A DNA stretch of 64,000 nt, from the NCBI GenBank assembly GCA_021396245.1, contig WNYE01000090.1, positions 62,001 to 126,000 of the forward strand. Reading direction: 5' to 3'. Position 1 is the stretch's first letter. Every line of letters starts with the position of its first letter. The DNA is from Sporothrix humicola. Lineage: Eukaryota; Ascomycota; Sordariomycetes; Ophiostomatales; Ophiostomataceae. Made by a program: the position numbers and the translations under genes. The notes below the pieces were generated by a model, which was not told the DNA's origin, did no database searches, and worked only from the letters and a program-made list of their open reading frames with translations. Positions 1 to 12,242 of this stretch are shown piece after piece.

Positions 1-3000
1 TTGGCCCTGGGCCTTTTGGGTCTTGTTTAGCCCCATTTCGTGACCAAAAGACCCAGTAAAAAAGGCGGAGGAGATTACAACGGCGGTGTCTCGGCCGCAC
101 TCTCATAACTTTCTTTTTTTGTCTTGCCTTTTGACGGGGGTCAACCACAGCTCACAGGGCTTTGCGTTGACATGATGATTTTGGCCCAACATCTTTACAT
201 CTTCACATTCTCCCAAAGACTAACAGCCTCGGCCGACTCCAGCCTTTTTTCTGTTCCCTTTTTGTCTTCATCTCATCCATCCAATCTCAGCTCATCCCAT
301 CTTGACCGGGTTGCTTCCTTGGTTTGCCCCATTTTCTGTCAAAAAAAGAGGAGGCAAGCAAAAAGCCGAAGGCAAAAGAAAACAGACAGAAATGTACCTA
401 CGATGTAAGACATGGGAAAGAAACAATTCTCCTAGTTTGCATTCCAACGGCACTTTTGGCGTCATTGACAGCCTCTACGGCATTTCACGGTATTTCTTAG
501 TTAGTACTTCTTTTGCTGCCAATTTGCTTGATTTTGCTGTCCCTTGTCCCTTGTCCCGGTTGTCGTGTTTCCTCAGTGTTTCCATGCCACCAAACAAACG
601 TTCTTGAAATGTTTCCAGTTACTTTGTAGATTGTATCCTCGGCGAATACGACATCCCAGCCGCTCGAGATGACCCAAGATGACCACCCACAGACAATGCC
701 CGCAACATCAACCCTTGTAAGAAAAGAAAAGAAAAAACAAGGGTCACCTGTCAGTTGGCCGTGGCATCTCATCTTGATATCAAAGTCTACAAGTCAACAA
801 ACGGAAAAACTCAGCACCAACTACGACAACGGAAATACCAGAATTTACGACAGAAATAAAAGAGCCGTCGAAAAGCCGACTATAATTTTATTTCGTCACA
901 GCCTTCTCTTCCGCTGGCCACCATTTTATTTGTTTACGACCTACTGTGTACTGCGTATGTGTACTCTCCCCACTACCGTCACTTTCTATGTCGATGCTTA
1001 TTTTAAATCATGTGCCTGTTCGGTGTTTGCCGTCTGTGTTGTGACTGTCAAGACTCCAGTGACTGTCAAGTGATGCAATCACTTTTACACAATACTATCT
1101 TCCCTCTATCCTCAGCCTCTTTCTTATTCTCACTTTCTTACCCTCACTCACCTCTAATTACCCCATACTATCATCATCTTACTTGGTTCCTTTTATGCAA
1201 CGGTTCAGGGGCAAGGCTCTCTCTCAAACTCGTATTTCCGTTCACAAGAGGGCTGTTTGAGAACACAAACAGCGCTACTATCTCCATCCTTCCCGGAGAG
1301 TACCACCCCAAGACTTTCCAAACGCCCCAAATCCCATCCCAAATCGTCCAAGACGTATTTCCCCGTAACGGCATTGCCGGGTTTGAGATGGAGATGGATC
1401 TCTTCTCAAGAGTACGGAGTACTTACACAGTATTAATATCTTGTCACTATGGAGCCCGTCTGGGGTGTTTGCTCCTGCGGACATCTGCGGCTGGTGGACA
1501 CACGTCGTACTTGCAACTGTCATTCTGTCAAGTTAACCGGGCATCTGTCATTGCCAGTCTTTTTTTGTTTCGTTCGGACTAGCCGCCCTACGACGTACAG
1601 GGAACGCGTAGGTGTAAGTTTGCGTAAGGGGAGGCTCGGCTTCAAGACAACAATGACACTTATTTTTTACGAAAGGGTGTTGATGTAAAAGTACAGATGA
1701 AAGAGAGACATTTGCAGAAAACGTTTGCCAGTCGACGCAAGGGGTTGGACGCCAACGACGCCAGCTAAGCCAAAGGTGCCAAAAGACGCCAGAGACAGTA
1801 ACGACGCCTACTGTACATAAAAACTTCCGAAATGGCGGAAGCGAGCTTGATAGGGGCGGAGAAAGACGCACACCAACATTGCAAATGTAGACTAAAGAGA
1901 GACCAACGTAAAGATACAGACACAGAATCAGAGATATCTCACAAAACTTGGAAGAAAGGGACGCTGTCAGTCACTAACATGCAAAGGGAGTGCATTCTAT
2001 AATTTGATATTTGCTAGTTGTTATTTGATTCCGTAGCTCTTTGTGTTATTTCCGCATTTGTTTCGTTTATATTGCTGTTTGGTTGTTGCGTTGTTTCGTT
2101 TCATTCCGCCGGTCTAGAAAGGCCGATATCAAATCTGCTGGCGTTGCTTTCCAAAATACGACCATACTTTTACTATATCCTCACTATATTTTGTCGTCGA
2201 ACAGCAAACAAATTCAACAAGCACAAGGACATAAAATTGTAATTTGATAGAAAGACGTCAACTGATGTAAGTGTGCACCAATTCTGCGATGATTTGCTTT
2301 CATGATTTTGGTGATCTGCAAAGTGGTGCCCAAAAGAAAGGCCAAAGCTTCAACACCGGCTGTTTCTTCTGCACACCAAGCACACCAAGCACACCAAAGA
2401 AAAGAGCACGGAAGCTGGCCCGTGACGCTTCTGCAGGTGCTTTCTCTTTGACCGTCCTTTTTACTCTTATTTCTTTTTCATTCAGTGTAGCCTCTGCCTA
2501 TCCTCTCCTCTCCAGGCTTAGGCTTTTGCTAAAGACAAGACCCAAAGCAAGCCCGGACCCCATCCGTCCTCCCGCAAATCGTACCATCGTACGATTTGTA
2601 CAGCTCCAAGAAGAGGGTGCTTGATTGCTTTTTTGTTCTCTTAACTAGAGTCAGGCCGAAGCATAAGCTTCCTTCTTCGGTGGGTGGTGAAGAGCCGTGC
2701 TGTGTGCACAAAATAAAAGTGATCAGCACTTGCAGTGGTCTTTACTCTTCCTTTAACCGGGCAGCTGGAAATGGAAAAATCAAACGCACATTCAGTGAAT
2801 GCAACACACATGCTCAACGTGCTCTATCACCTCGTCCATCACCTCGCCGTCCATGTTAGGCCGTCCTTGGATCGTAGCATATCTGAGCACATCTTCACGT
2901 CTTTGCACCATCTCGGATAGCAAATGCTGGGCAAGGCCGGCCTTGCTGTCACATCTACCGAAGAGACGAAGAAGAAGGCGACAAAGAGAAGAAGAGAGTA

Positions 3001-6000
3001 GAAAAAGAAATATAAAAGAGAACGCTAGAATATCAATGTCTACGGGACGATCAGAACGTGTGCTCTGAAAACAACAAAGAAGAAAAAGGGAACCGCGGGT
3101 GAAGAATGGAAAGGACCGACGGCGAACAAAGAAAGAAGTGTTTGACGGACTTGATAGACATTCCCACGAGAAGACAGGAGAACAATGTCGACAGCTGCGA
3201 TGCATTGTTGAGACAAAAAGAATAATAAGAACAGTAAGAACATGTAGAAAAAACACCATCGTCAATGATCATCGTCGAACAAAAACAGAAAAGAATGGAT
3301 GGGGAGGACCCTGGAAACCAGAGACACCACAGCCGTGGATAAGGTAAGATCAAAATGCTCGTAACGACGACATCTCGGTTGTCGGGTGTCGTCAAAGGGA
3401 TGTGGTACATTCCATGGTATTTTCCGTGATCGTCATATTTTGTGCTTTTGTGATGTCCGCCTTTCAGTAAAGATGCCCAGGAAGTGCTTTACCTCTAACA
3501 CGGGAATAGATTGCCCTGTTCACTTGGCTCTCTCCCGTCTTTTGGGGGTGGATTGTAAATTTTGTGCAGATCACAGTATGGGGTTCTAGTATTTGGGTAT
3601 TTGGGTGATCTGGGAGCTGGATAAAGTATTTGGTTAAAGTATTCCGTATTGGGGGCTGGACGATCGCTGAAATCACAGTAACAAGCCGTTGCAACAATGA
3701 TGATCTCGAGATGATCACAGGATATCGAGTGATCCCAAGAGATGGCAAGTGATCGCGAGACGGGATCAATAACAGTAAATTCTTAAAGCCTCAAAGTCAT
3801 ATTTAATTTTGTGCCACTCCATATCGACAGGGGCAACACAATAGACTGGCAAATATCAAATACCAAGCTCGCAATATACCGGTGTCCTGTTTCCCGGGAA
3901 AGCAAATCCAGTGGCGATGTATCAATATCAAATGGCAGATGATGAGGTATGCGGGCAATCGTTAATCTACGATCTTATTGTAATTGGGTTCATCAGACAT
4001 CTCTCCCTTCTACCCATACGAACATTTCTTGGCCTCCCTGCAGTGAATGTGTTTCTGATAGACGATGTATTTTGTGTTCATGGCATGTTCAAAATAGAGT
4101 TGCGATGGTCCCTTCCCTTACCGTTTTGTCTCCGCCGTCCGTGGTTGATGCCAGCTGAAACGTTGTCGATGACATGCCATCGCGATCTCGAGTTTCTTTT
4201 TGTCTTGCACATCATTTTTATATCCCGCACACGACGTCAAAGACATTGGATTACACGAGAGACAAAAGGAAAAAAGAAGAACGAAAAAAAAAAGACAATG
4301 AGACAAAATGACGGCCTTGACCCGACGGCACAAGTTCGTGTTGACAAGTCCGTCGTCTTGATCTTCGATTTCGATTGCACGGCGCCGAAAGTCTCCTAAA
4401 GGGGCCAAAGTCAGACAGGTCGGGAGTTGACTGGGCTGGAGTTTATCAGAAAGATGATACATCATATTGTGAAGAGAACACAAGAAGAAAAGGAGAAAGA
4501 CACTGTCGAGACTGTCTACTATGAAAAAAAGAGACAATCCTTGGTGGTTCGTCTCACATCCAACGGCTGGAAAGGGTGGTGGATAGCAGAGGAGACAAGA
4601 AGAGAAGAGAAGAAAAAGGAAAGAGGATCGACCGCCAGCTCATCCCTGTCCGTCTCTCTCACCCCCTTTTGCCCTTCTCTGCCCTTCTTCACCCTTTTCA
4701 GTCGTGTCGACGTTGTGCAGTTTCCTCTTCTGTCTTGTGAGGGAAAAGAGAAGAGGAAGGCAGGAAGGTCAAACAAAAAAAACGGGTAGGGGGTGTCAGA
4801 GAGCCGGGACTCTCTCAAGTCTCTCCTCTTCTCTCTGAGTGGGTGTTTTGTGTTCGCCCCCGGTCACTCCCCTGGTCACCCTCCTCCTCTCGCCGCTCCT
4901 GCTCCTCCTGTTTGCCACCCAAGAGCATGCCGACAGCTGCTCATTGCCGTTTCGAGACAGCCCAGCCATCCGACAAGAGAGAAAGACAGACAGAAAGACA
5001 GCCAAAACAGAGAGCAGGACGGAGAACGTCACAGTGGGAATGGAAACAGTCTCTGGCAGTTGTGGTGGCACTGCAGTGGGCTGCAGACAGAGGAAGAGAC
5101 TTTCAGGGCACAGTCTGTGAAATACTGTCAGTAAAGAGAAAAGGGGGTGGGGGTGTGAGAAAGAAAGCAAAGAAGGCAAAGACAAGGCAAAGATGTGAAG
5201 CCAACAAGGTGTCATCGCAGGCTGTCGAGCCTGTCTTTGTCACTCGTTTTATTCTCAACGTCTCCCTCTCACTCGCTGGAATACGCATATACGCATACCC
5301 CCCTCGTCATCCTGAGGCTTCGTCTTCCGTCTTCGTCTTCCTCCTCTGGATTCTGAATACCGAGGGACAGGCAGTCCCCAGTTTGTGACCAGTTTGTGAC
5401 AGAAAAACTGTCTCCAGCGTCGTATCGTCTCTTTTGGCTTCTGCTCCCGTCTGCACTTTTCATCACTCTTCCTACATCGACTCCATTGTGCTCCTTTTTC
5501 TTTTTTTTTTCTTTTTTATCTCTTTTTTTTTTGTGCTCACCTTCCTTTCGTGATTTCTTCCTGTTAGCGGCGCGCAGGATGTTTCCTTGTCTGATCAACG
5601 GGAAGAAGCCAAGACACAGAGACAGACTCAGGCACAAACCGCAAGCTCACGGATAAGTAAAGGTGGCACGCGGACTCGTCCGTTTCTTCACCGTGTTAGT
5701 GTCAAAGTCCATAGTGAGAACACAGTAGTGCTCTCTCCTTTTGTCACCTGTCTATCGGTTTTTTTCTCCGACAGTTCGAGTCTTGAGCTTGGTTCGTCCA
5801 GCAGACGCCACTCTGTGAAATGCGAACGGGGGACAGGGGTCGAGGAATAGGGGAAGAAAGGAAGGGGACGAGGGGGATACTCGGGAGAGAGACACTCTCG
5901 AGACTCCCAAGTCTGGTACGGAAGGGGTTCTGAGAAAGAAGAGGGGCTGGGCTGGTCGTGGTGGTGGTCGTTGCGGTGGCGGTGATGGCATGCCTTCCAG

Positions 6001-7720
6001 GAGACCAGACATCACTGGTTGGTGGTGACTGGTCGACTGTCGGGGGGTAGGTGTATCGTGCATGCCTGCTGCGCAAAGTCGTCATGAGGAGACGAAAGCA
6101 AGGCAGGCAGGGAACAACGACGGGAAACACTCACAAAACACCCTTTCCGAACCTCTGAAAAGTGACAGACCTCTCGACAAAGAGGAAAAAGATGGGGGGG
6201 AAAGGAAAAAAAACCTTGGAATTCCCGCGTTCGTATCCCTGTGCAGCATGCCTTGCTCTCTTCTCCTTGTTCTTTTCTCCTTGTTGTCTGTTTCTCCTCA
6301 GCTTGCATGCTTTCGTACTGCGTGTTGACGTCGAGGCTGATGAGGAGGTTCTCCTTTTGTCCTTGACTCTTCACCCCTTTTCTCGAAGAGAACGAGAACT
6401 TCTCCATCCCTCAACTGCAACGTTCCGACAAGCGGTGTGCCCGGGAAAGGGGTAAGAAGAGGAGAAAAAGAGAAGGAAAAGGCTCGCTCTCTTCGCTCTG
6501 TCTCGTCACCACGAGTCTTGACTGTTGGTCCTGCAAGACGTCTCTGCTCCTCTGTCCAAGCAAACGCAAATCGCATCTCAATGGAGAACGTCCCAAGATG
6601 CAAGCACTTTGACTCTCTTGGCTGTTGGTTCTTGGGAGCTGCACATCTTTCCTTTTCTCTGGCAAGCCTGGGCCTTTCCTCCCCCAAAACTCGTGCACAT
6701 CTGCACATCTCCCTCTGCACATCTTTCCTCTTCGTCCCAGAAGGCCCCCCAGCCCCTTGTAACTGCCCGCCCAAAGATGACCCAGCGTGCCCCAAATGGT
6801 CCCCCAGCTGGTCCTTTTGCGAGCCGTTTTGTGCAGATCCAACGGCCGCCCGCCTGTTGGTTTGCTGTTGTGCTGTTGGTTGTGCCTGGGTGTTCTGAAC
6901 GTGCTGAAAGATGAGCGTTCTGGAGACAGAGCGACCTGTGTGCACATCGATTTTGGTGGCCGCACGGCAGCTAGTAAGCGAGTGGGTGAGTGAGTGGGCA
7001 AGAGAGCTGAAAGACGAGGACTGCAGAGGGAAGTGCCGATGCAGACGAAAAATGAGGCAGAAACGGGCAAAAGAGCTGCACCCAACGGCCCCTGTCGCTG
7101 CGATGCGCAGATGGATGATGTGCAAGATGGCAGATAGGCCGGATGAGCGTAGATGGGCGGGTGTACTCTGTAAATTGGTGAAGATGATCGTGATGTGTTG
7201 CAAGGCTCTGTGCTCCCGGCCGTGCTTGAACGTGCTCTCGAACGTGCCATCAACGTGCACGATGTGTGTGCACTGCGTATCCAGTGCGTGCAATGAGTGC
7301 ACCGTGCGTCACCCATCACGAGGCCCTCGTCAATCGAGACCATCGTTGATCATGATGCGTTGTCAATCAACACTGTCCTGTTGAATTCTCTCCTGGCCTC
7401 GTTGGCCCTCTTGCCCTTTTCGCCCTTCCCTACGTTGCCCAACAGCGGCGGGCCGAGAATTCAACACCGTGCCACCAGCCTACATCCAACATCTTCCAAC
7501 ATCGACAAACCTCATCCGACACCCGCGATACCACAACGTCCCTGCAAGCCAAAAAACAAACCTAAGCCAGCGTGTCATACCGCATCCACAGCTTCAGGCT
7601 TCCTGCCGCCGGCCGCGAGGATAGTGAAAGCACCCAACGCTGAGTATCGGTGACCAAAGAGGACCGAAACTGTTCGGTCGTTCATCACCAGTCCCCAGTC
7701 GTTACCTTGTCCGTCTCTAA
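1..7720. other. Long intergenic region, no supported gene
   Basis: No reading frame here looks like a protein I recognise. The open frames are short, overlap each other in several frames, and read as strings of Ser/Leu/Phe or Arg/Lys, which is what CT-rich and AG-rich stretches give. There are poly-T/CT tracts near 5490-5540, an 18-bp duplication (GTGACTGTCAAG at 1041-1052 and 1059-1070), a 9-bp triplet repeat (GCACACCAA x3, 2371-2397), and an AT-rich patch around 2000-2250. Codon use of the kind seen in the genes further right is absent. A low-expression spliced gene could be hidden here; RNA evidence would be needed to see it. Confidence 0.6.
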
Positions 7721-7849
7721 ATGGTTAAGACTTTAGAACAACAGAGAGCCAGAGAGCAACAGAGAACAAGCCCGACCAAGTTCCATGGTAGCTCGACAAC
7801 AACGGCACGATCAAAGACCCCACGAACATCCAGCCTTGAACAAAGATGA

Positions 7850-8416
7850 ACCCTCCTGCAAGACGCTGGCGAAGCGCCCGAAAAACGCCTGGAATACGGC
7901 TGACCGTTGACGGGCAGTTGCCACACGGCCGGCAGTCACTCGATAAGCGCTTAGCAGATGCCCGACGGCGGCTCGACGGCGGCTCGACGGCGGATGAGCA
8001 ACGGATCAGGAGCGTGACGATGGCTCGATGCCTGACAGAAGGGGAGATGGGACGCCGGCCAATACGCCACGCAATTGGCACTCGCCAGAATGGTCGTGTT
8101 TTCCAGGAACCACGAACAACGGGAGCCGAACAAACACTTGTTTGTAGTTGTTTATCACGGTCTGGATCCTCCTACACCCTGTCCAGGCCATGTTCTGCCA
8201 GAGGGCCTTGTCCGTGACCGCCCCCTGTGGAAGTTCCGTTTAGAAGAGAGCCAGCTTGACAACATCACCGACGCTTGCCAATGAGCCACCGGCCGTCCTT
8301 GCCCGGCTGTCCTTGCCCGGCTGTCCTTGGTCTTCCTTCTGTCGTCAGTTGTCACCGTTCGTCGGCTGTCGTCCGTTGTCAATCATCGTCATCCACTACT
8401 CGTTATTGTCCGCTGT

Positions 8417-8467
<51 letters not shown>

Positions 8468-8540
8468 TGTCCTTCGTCGACCGTCCGCCGGCTCCGGTTG
8501 TCTGTTGCCCACTGTCCGTGTCCTGGTAGCTGCCGCTTGT
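7850..8540. repeat. GC-rich patch of short degenerate direct repeats
   Basis: The stretch is built from short repeated units around CGGCTGTCC, CTGTCC and CGACGG. A 10-bp CGGCGGCTCGA-like unit repeats near 7967-7993. A 14-bp unit (CCTTGCCCGGCTGT) is present twice around 8297-8325. A clean heptamer array follows at 8411-8466. No coding frame is convincing. This looks like replication-slippage DNA rather than a gene. Confidence 0.6.
8411..8466. repeat. 7-bp minisatellite (CGCTGAC), 8 units
   Basis: Eight head-to-tail heptamers: six perfect CGCTGAC copies flanked on each side by one CGCTGTC variant. It lies in non-coding DNA. Copy number is likely to vary between strains. Confidence 0.9.
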
Positions 8541-9839
8541 CGTCTGCAGCCCACCGTGCTGCGTACGTGTCAAATCACACATACAAGGTCTTGTCCTTTC
8601 TAGTGTTGTGTCCCGGGTTACTTCTCAACACAGGCCGCGGGTCTCTTATGATCGGGCTCCCGGAGTACTTCTCGTCTTGTTCGCATCCAGTCGGCAGGAT
8701 ATCCGGTGACGTCCTGATGGTGTATGATAATGGGAGACGCCGGCTCAGAACTGTTATCCTTCTTCCTTGAGCCGGACTGAACACATGTGTGGTAAGTGCC
8801 TTTAAAATAAGAGGCTCGCATGTCAGTCCAGGCGTGCATCGTCGGCACGTTTCGAAGAATGATACAAAGTAACAAGCAGCTCAGCTTCTGTCCCTCGGTC
8901 CTTGGGTCTTTGGGTCCGTGATTGGTCACGGATGGAGTTCCATATCCCGCCCTTTTGTCTCTTGACTCTGTAGAGGTGCGGAAATCCTTGAAGGTGTGTC
9001 GACGAGATTTGAAGGTTTGCTTTGTGACACGGTACGGTCCATTGTGCCCTGTTCCGTTCGAGACACACGAAAGCAATTCTCGTTCTGTAGGCAGCGCCCA
9101 AGATGGCACTGTCCGAGCTCCTTCTGGAGGCGTGTATGAGACACGGAACACTCACCACGGCGCCGGCCACAATCTCAATACGGAGAACAGAGTACCAAGC
9201 TGTGGCTGGTAGATACCAAGTAGCAGCCCCCCGCATGAGGTCGCCTTGAGACACTTGTCTGCCAGAGGTTGATGAGCATTATCCGGGTTATCGCCGTCCT
9301 TGTTATTCTCGGCAGACTCGATACATGATTCAAGGCCGTAGCTGGCGATGTGCAGAGCGGAACAGAGAACAGCTAGACGGAGAGTATGTGAACGTCGCGC
9401 CCGAAACAAGTGCCACCACTCGTGGTCGTCATAGCTGCCGTCGCTCCCTTTTCTCTCGATAAGTTGTAGGGGCGTCTTTTGCGGCTTTGCATCTCGCCTC
9501 GCTAGCCATTGCGTCTGCTCGTCGTTTGGCTCGTCGCGTTGTTGCGTCGTTTGTCTGTCTTGTCGCGTAGCCCGTGCGGGTGTCAACAGGGTAAAGAAAG
9601 CTGATAATCACGCCTGGAATTGGCCAATTGCCCATTGTTAGAGCAAACATACCTAAATATGCCATTGTCGGCTCTGCTCTTTATGTCGTGATCGTGGAAA
9701 AGTGATTGTGTATCTCAAAAGGGAAATGCAAAAGGGGTAAATTGGTGGCACAGTGGCTTATGTAAGTTTATTGGTCGCTTCCTTCCTTGTGGGTCACCAC
9801 TGACATCATCAACACCGACACCCTCCCACTCAGATGTCA

Positions 9840-10170
9840 ACAGCAATTTCATTTACAAGTATTTCGTGAATTTTCGTATCAACCATATTTATTTGTTTTT
9901 ATTTGCATACTATCGAGATTGTGTGGATTACTTGGGATTTTGATATTTTAATTGATTTTTCTAAAAAGGATTCAGATTTACTTTTGAGTTTACACGTAAT
10001 AAATTTGCAAAGTAAACAAATAATAAAACAAGTTGTTGAATAGGAACATTTCCACAAAAAGTTTGAAAAGTCAGCAAAAGGGACACAACTATGATATCGA
10101 AAGCTACGTATATTAGTTCACATACATATACGGGCATATCAATCTTACTACAAGCCGACTCTTTGCATAG
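9840..10170. other. AT-rich island
   Basis: A sharp drop in GC compared with its surroundings, with runs such as TTTTAATTGATTTTT and many TA steps. No open frame of note. It could be a worn-out or RIP-mutated transposon remnant, or simply an AT-rich spacer; no terminal repeats or transposase motif were seen. Confidence 0.4.
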
Positions 10171-10179
10171 AACTAGCTC

Positions 10180-11940
10180 CAAGCCGTTGTCTAAGTGTAT
10201 CCTGGATTCGCACCTGGCTCTGAGGACTGTGTGAGTAAAGCCAGGTCGATGATGTGATTACACAATACTTACGACTTCAAGGCCTCGCTGTAAGTGTTAC
10301 ACACTGGTGATACAGCACCATCATGGACGAGATGGCCATAAAGAAAGCATGCGGATACTGGCCGCCTTCGATCGTGTTAGCATCGAGGCAGTGAATAATG
10401 ATGTCGCCATAGCCGAGACAGAAAACAATTGTGCTTCCTGTAGCTCATATATAGGCACGGCGGTGTTATGAACAGCCTTTCCATCTCTGTCTTTCCCAAC
10501 GCCTTAGACACGACGTCCTGCCCTTGTCGTAACCGTCTGTCTTGTCCAGGCATACCTACTGTCGTTGGACCAGGCGCCAATGATGCTACAGAATGAAGAG
10601 AAAGTAAAAAGGCGTCCAGAGACCATGGCATATTGCCTGATAATCCGTCCGATGCTTTGCCAACCCCTCACCATGGACTTCTTAATCCTTTTGTTTGTCA
10701 AGTCTTTGATTTTTGGCATCAAGACTTTAGATTTGTAGTCCACTTGGCTCGCCTCTCAAATGGCATCTGGGCCCTTGGCCGTCTGTAAAGAACAGGGAAC
10801 CATTTCCATTGGAGGCGTCGATGCCCGGATGATTTGATCGATATGTCCCAACCGCGGCGTAGCTTCACTCGATGCCACGCCGTTCTTTGACACTCCATTC
10901 GTAGCCTTGCTATCATAAGTTGTGTGGATGGCAATCAAGATACGAGACATGTAAAAGAATGGCTGCAGCTGCACAGTTGCGGCGCTTGATGCTACCTTTG
11001 AGTCTTGGTTATCTTGGCTTGATCTTCCAAAGCAATGCCAAGGCCTTTACTGCTTTTGAAAATAATAATGGAATAATCATAGAAGTGAGTATTGAGACAG
11101 TTTAAAGAAGAGGCTGGATGTACGCTTTGGCAGACGGATAGGTCCATTTTGACTCGAGAATGAGGGTGCGTTGCACAGAACAAAAGGGGACCCAAAGAGA
11201 CGGTGTAAAACGTGGTCGAGGTGTGGGAGCCAGGTGGCACGTAACGGAGCTGTAGATTGAGCTTCATGTGGGTCGTGCCGTAGACGAAGCTTAGAGCGTG
11301 TCGAGACGAGATCAAATCGATTGAAGTGACTGCTGTTATGGGTAAAAGATAAGTGTCTGAGTTGAGACTTTTCAAACCTGTCGATGGCTTTTTTTGTTTT
11401 GATTCGGGCTCAGAAAAAGGGGTAAAGTACTCCGTAGAACCAAAACACAGCTTCGACAGGAAGGAGCTCGAGCACGTTATCGGCGGCATCCCACCTAGGC
11501 TGGGAAGGAGCGAGCTTGTGCCTTGTGCCTTGTGCCTGGTTGTGCCTGCCGCAAGCTCAACAACGAGGGGCACGCTGTGAACCAGCCAATCAGAGCCCGC
11601 ATACGGGCCTCCAGCGGCACTTGGACACCTGTCTGGCAGCCAAATGGCAGGTGAAAGCACCACCAAACAGCGCCAAGCTTAGTCATTCGGCATGGCTCAA
11701 CCGACAACCGGCACCACGTGCGATGGCGCCAAAGGTGAATTTGCGAGCGAAAGCAGCAAATGTTGAGATGTTCTCCACTTTAAAATTTTCGGGAGGACCC
11801 CTCCTTGACAATTAACCGTTGCCTTTTGGAGTGTTCTGGCGGTGTTTTGGTGGCATTTTGACTTTTTCTGGCAGCATTTTGGTCTAAAGATTTTTTTTGT
11901 CTTTTTTTGACGCCGCTTCTTTCCTTCTTTGCACGCCGCC
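10180..11940. other. Intergenic region upstream of the SAM synthetase gene
   Basis: No supported gene. Short minus-strand frames between 10.4 and 11.0 kb resemble nothing I recognise. Features seen: a heptamer repeat CTTGTGC x3 (11515-11535) flanked by a short inverted repeat (GAGCTTG 11512-11518 / CAAGCTC 11552-11558), a CCAATCA box near 11586 and one TACTCCGTA motif (11428-11436). The right part presumably holds distal promoter elements of the SAM synthetase gene. Confidence 0.45.
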
Positions 11941-11950
11941 AATCTGGGTC

Positions 11951-12077
11951 TCTCCTTCCCTTTTCTGTCCCGTCATTTTCCCTCCTGCTCTTTTCTCCTT
12001 CTCCTTCTCCTTTCCTCTCCTTTTCCCTCTCTCCTCTCTTCTCTCTTCTTCTTTTCCTTTCCTCTTCTCTTTTCTAC
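11951..12077 (+). promoter_or_regulatory. Pyrimidine-rich promoter/leader tract of SAM synthetase
   Basis: An almost pure C/T stretch on the coding strand ends about 165 bp before the start codon. CT-rich tracts just upstream of or around the transcription start are typical of strongly expressed fungal housekeeping genes. The same arrangement precedes the MFS transporter gene at 35018. The exact transcription start cannot be read from sequence. Confidence 0.6.
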
Positions 12078-12242
12078 ATCACCATCTTTTTGTAAGTTTG
12101 ACGTCCGACCCAATTGATCAACTGTTGTCACCCCGCCATCTTCTAACACCGCCAGATCTCGTCCGAAGTCGCTCGCCTTATCTCCCTCATTTCGGCATCA
12201 CATCACCGACTTTTCTCTTCCTCACAATCCCCTCATAACAAA

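Noticed and set aside
6298..7343. Two overlapping minus-strand open frames of 334 and 310 codons
   Set aside because: They overlap in different frames, have no recognisable motif, and read as composition-driven Arg/Ser/Gly strings. Codon use does not resemble the real genes of the window.
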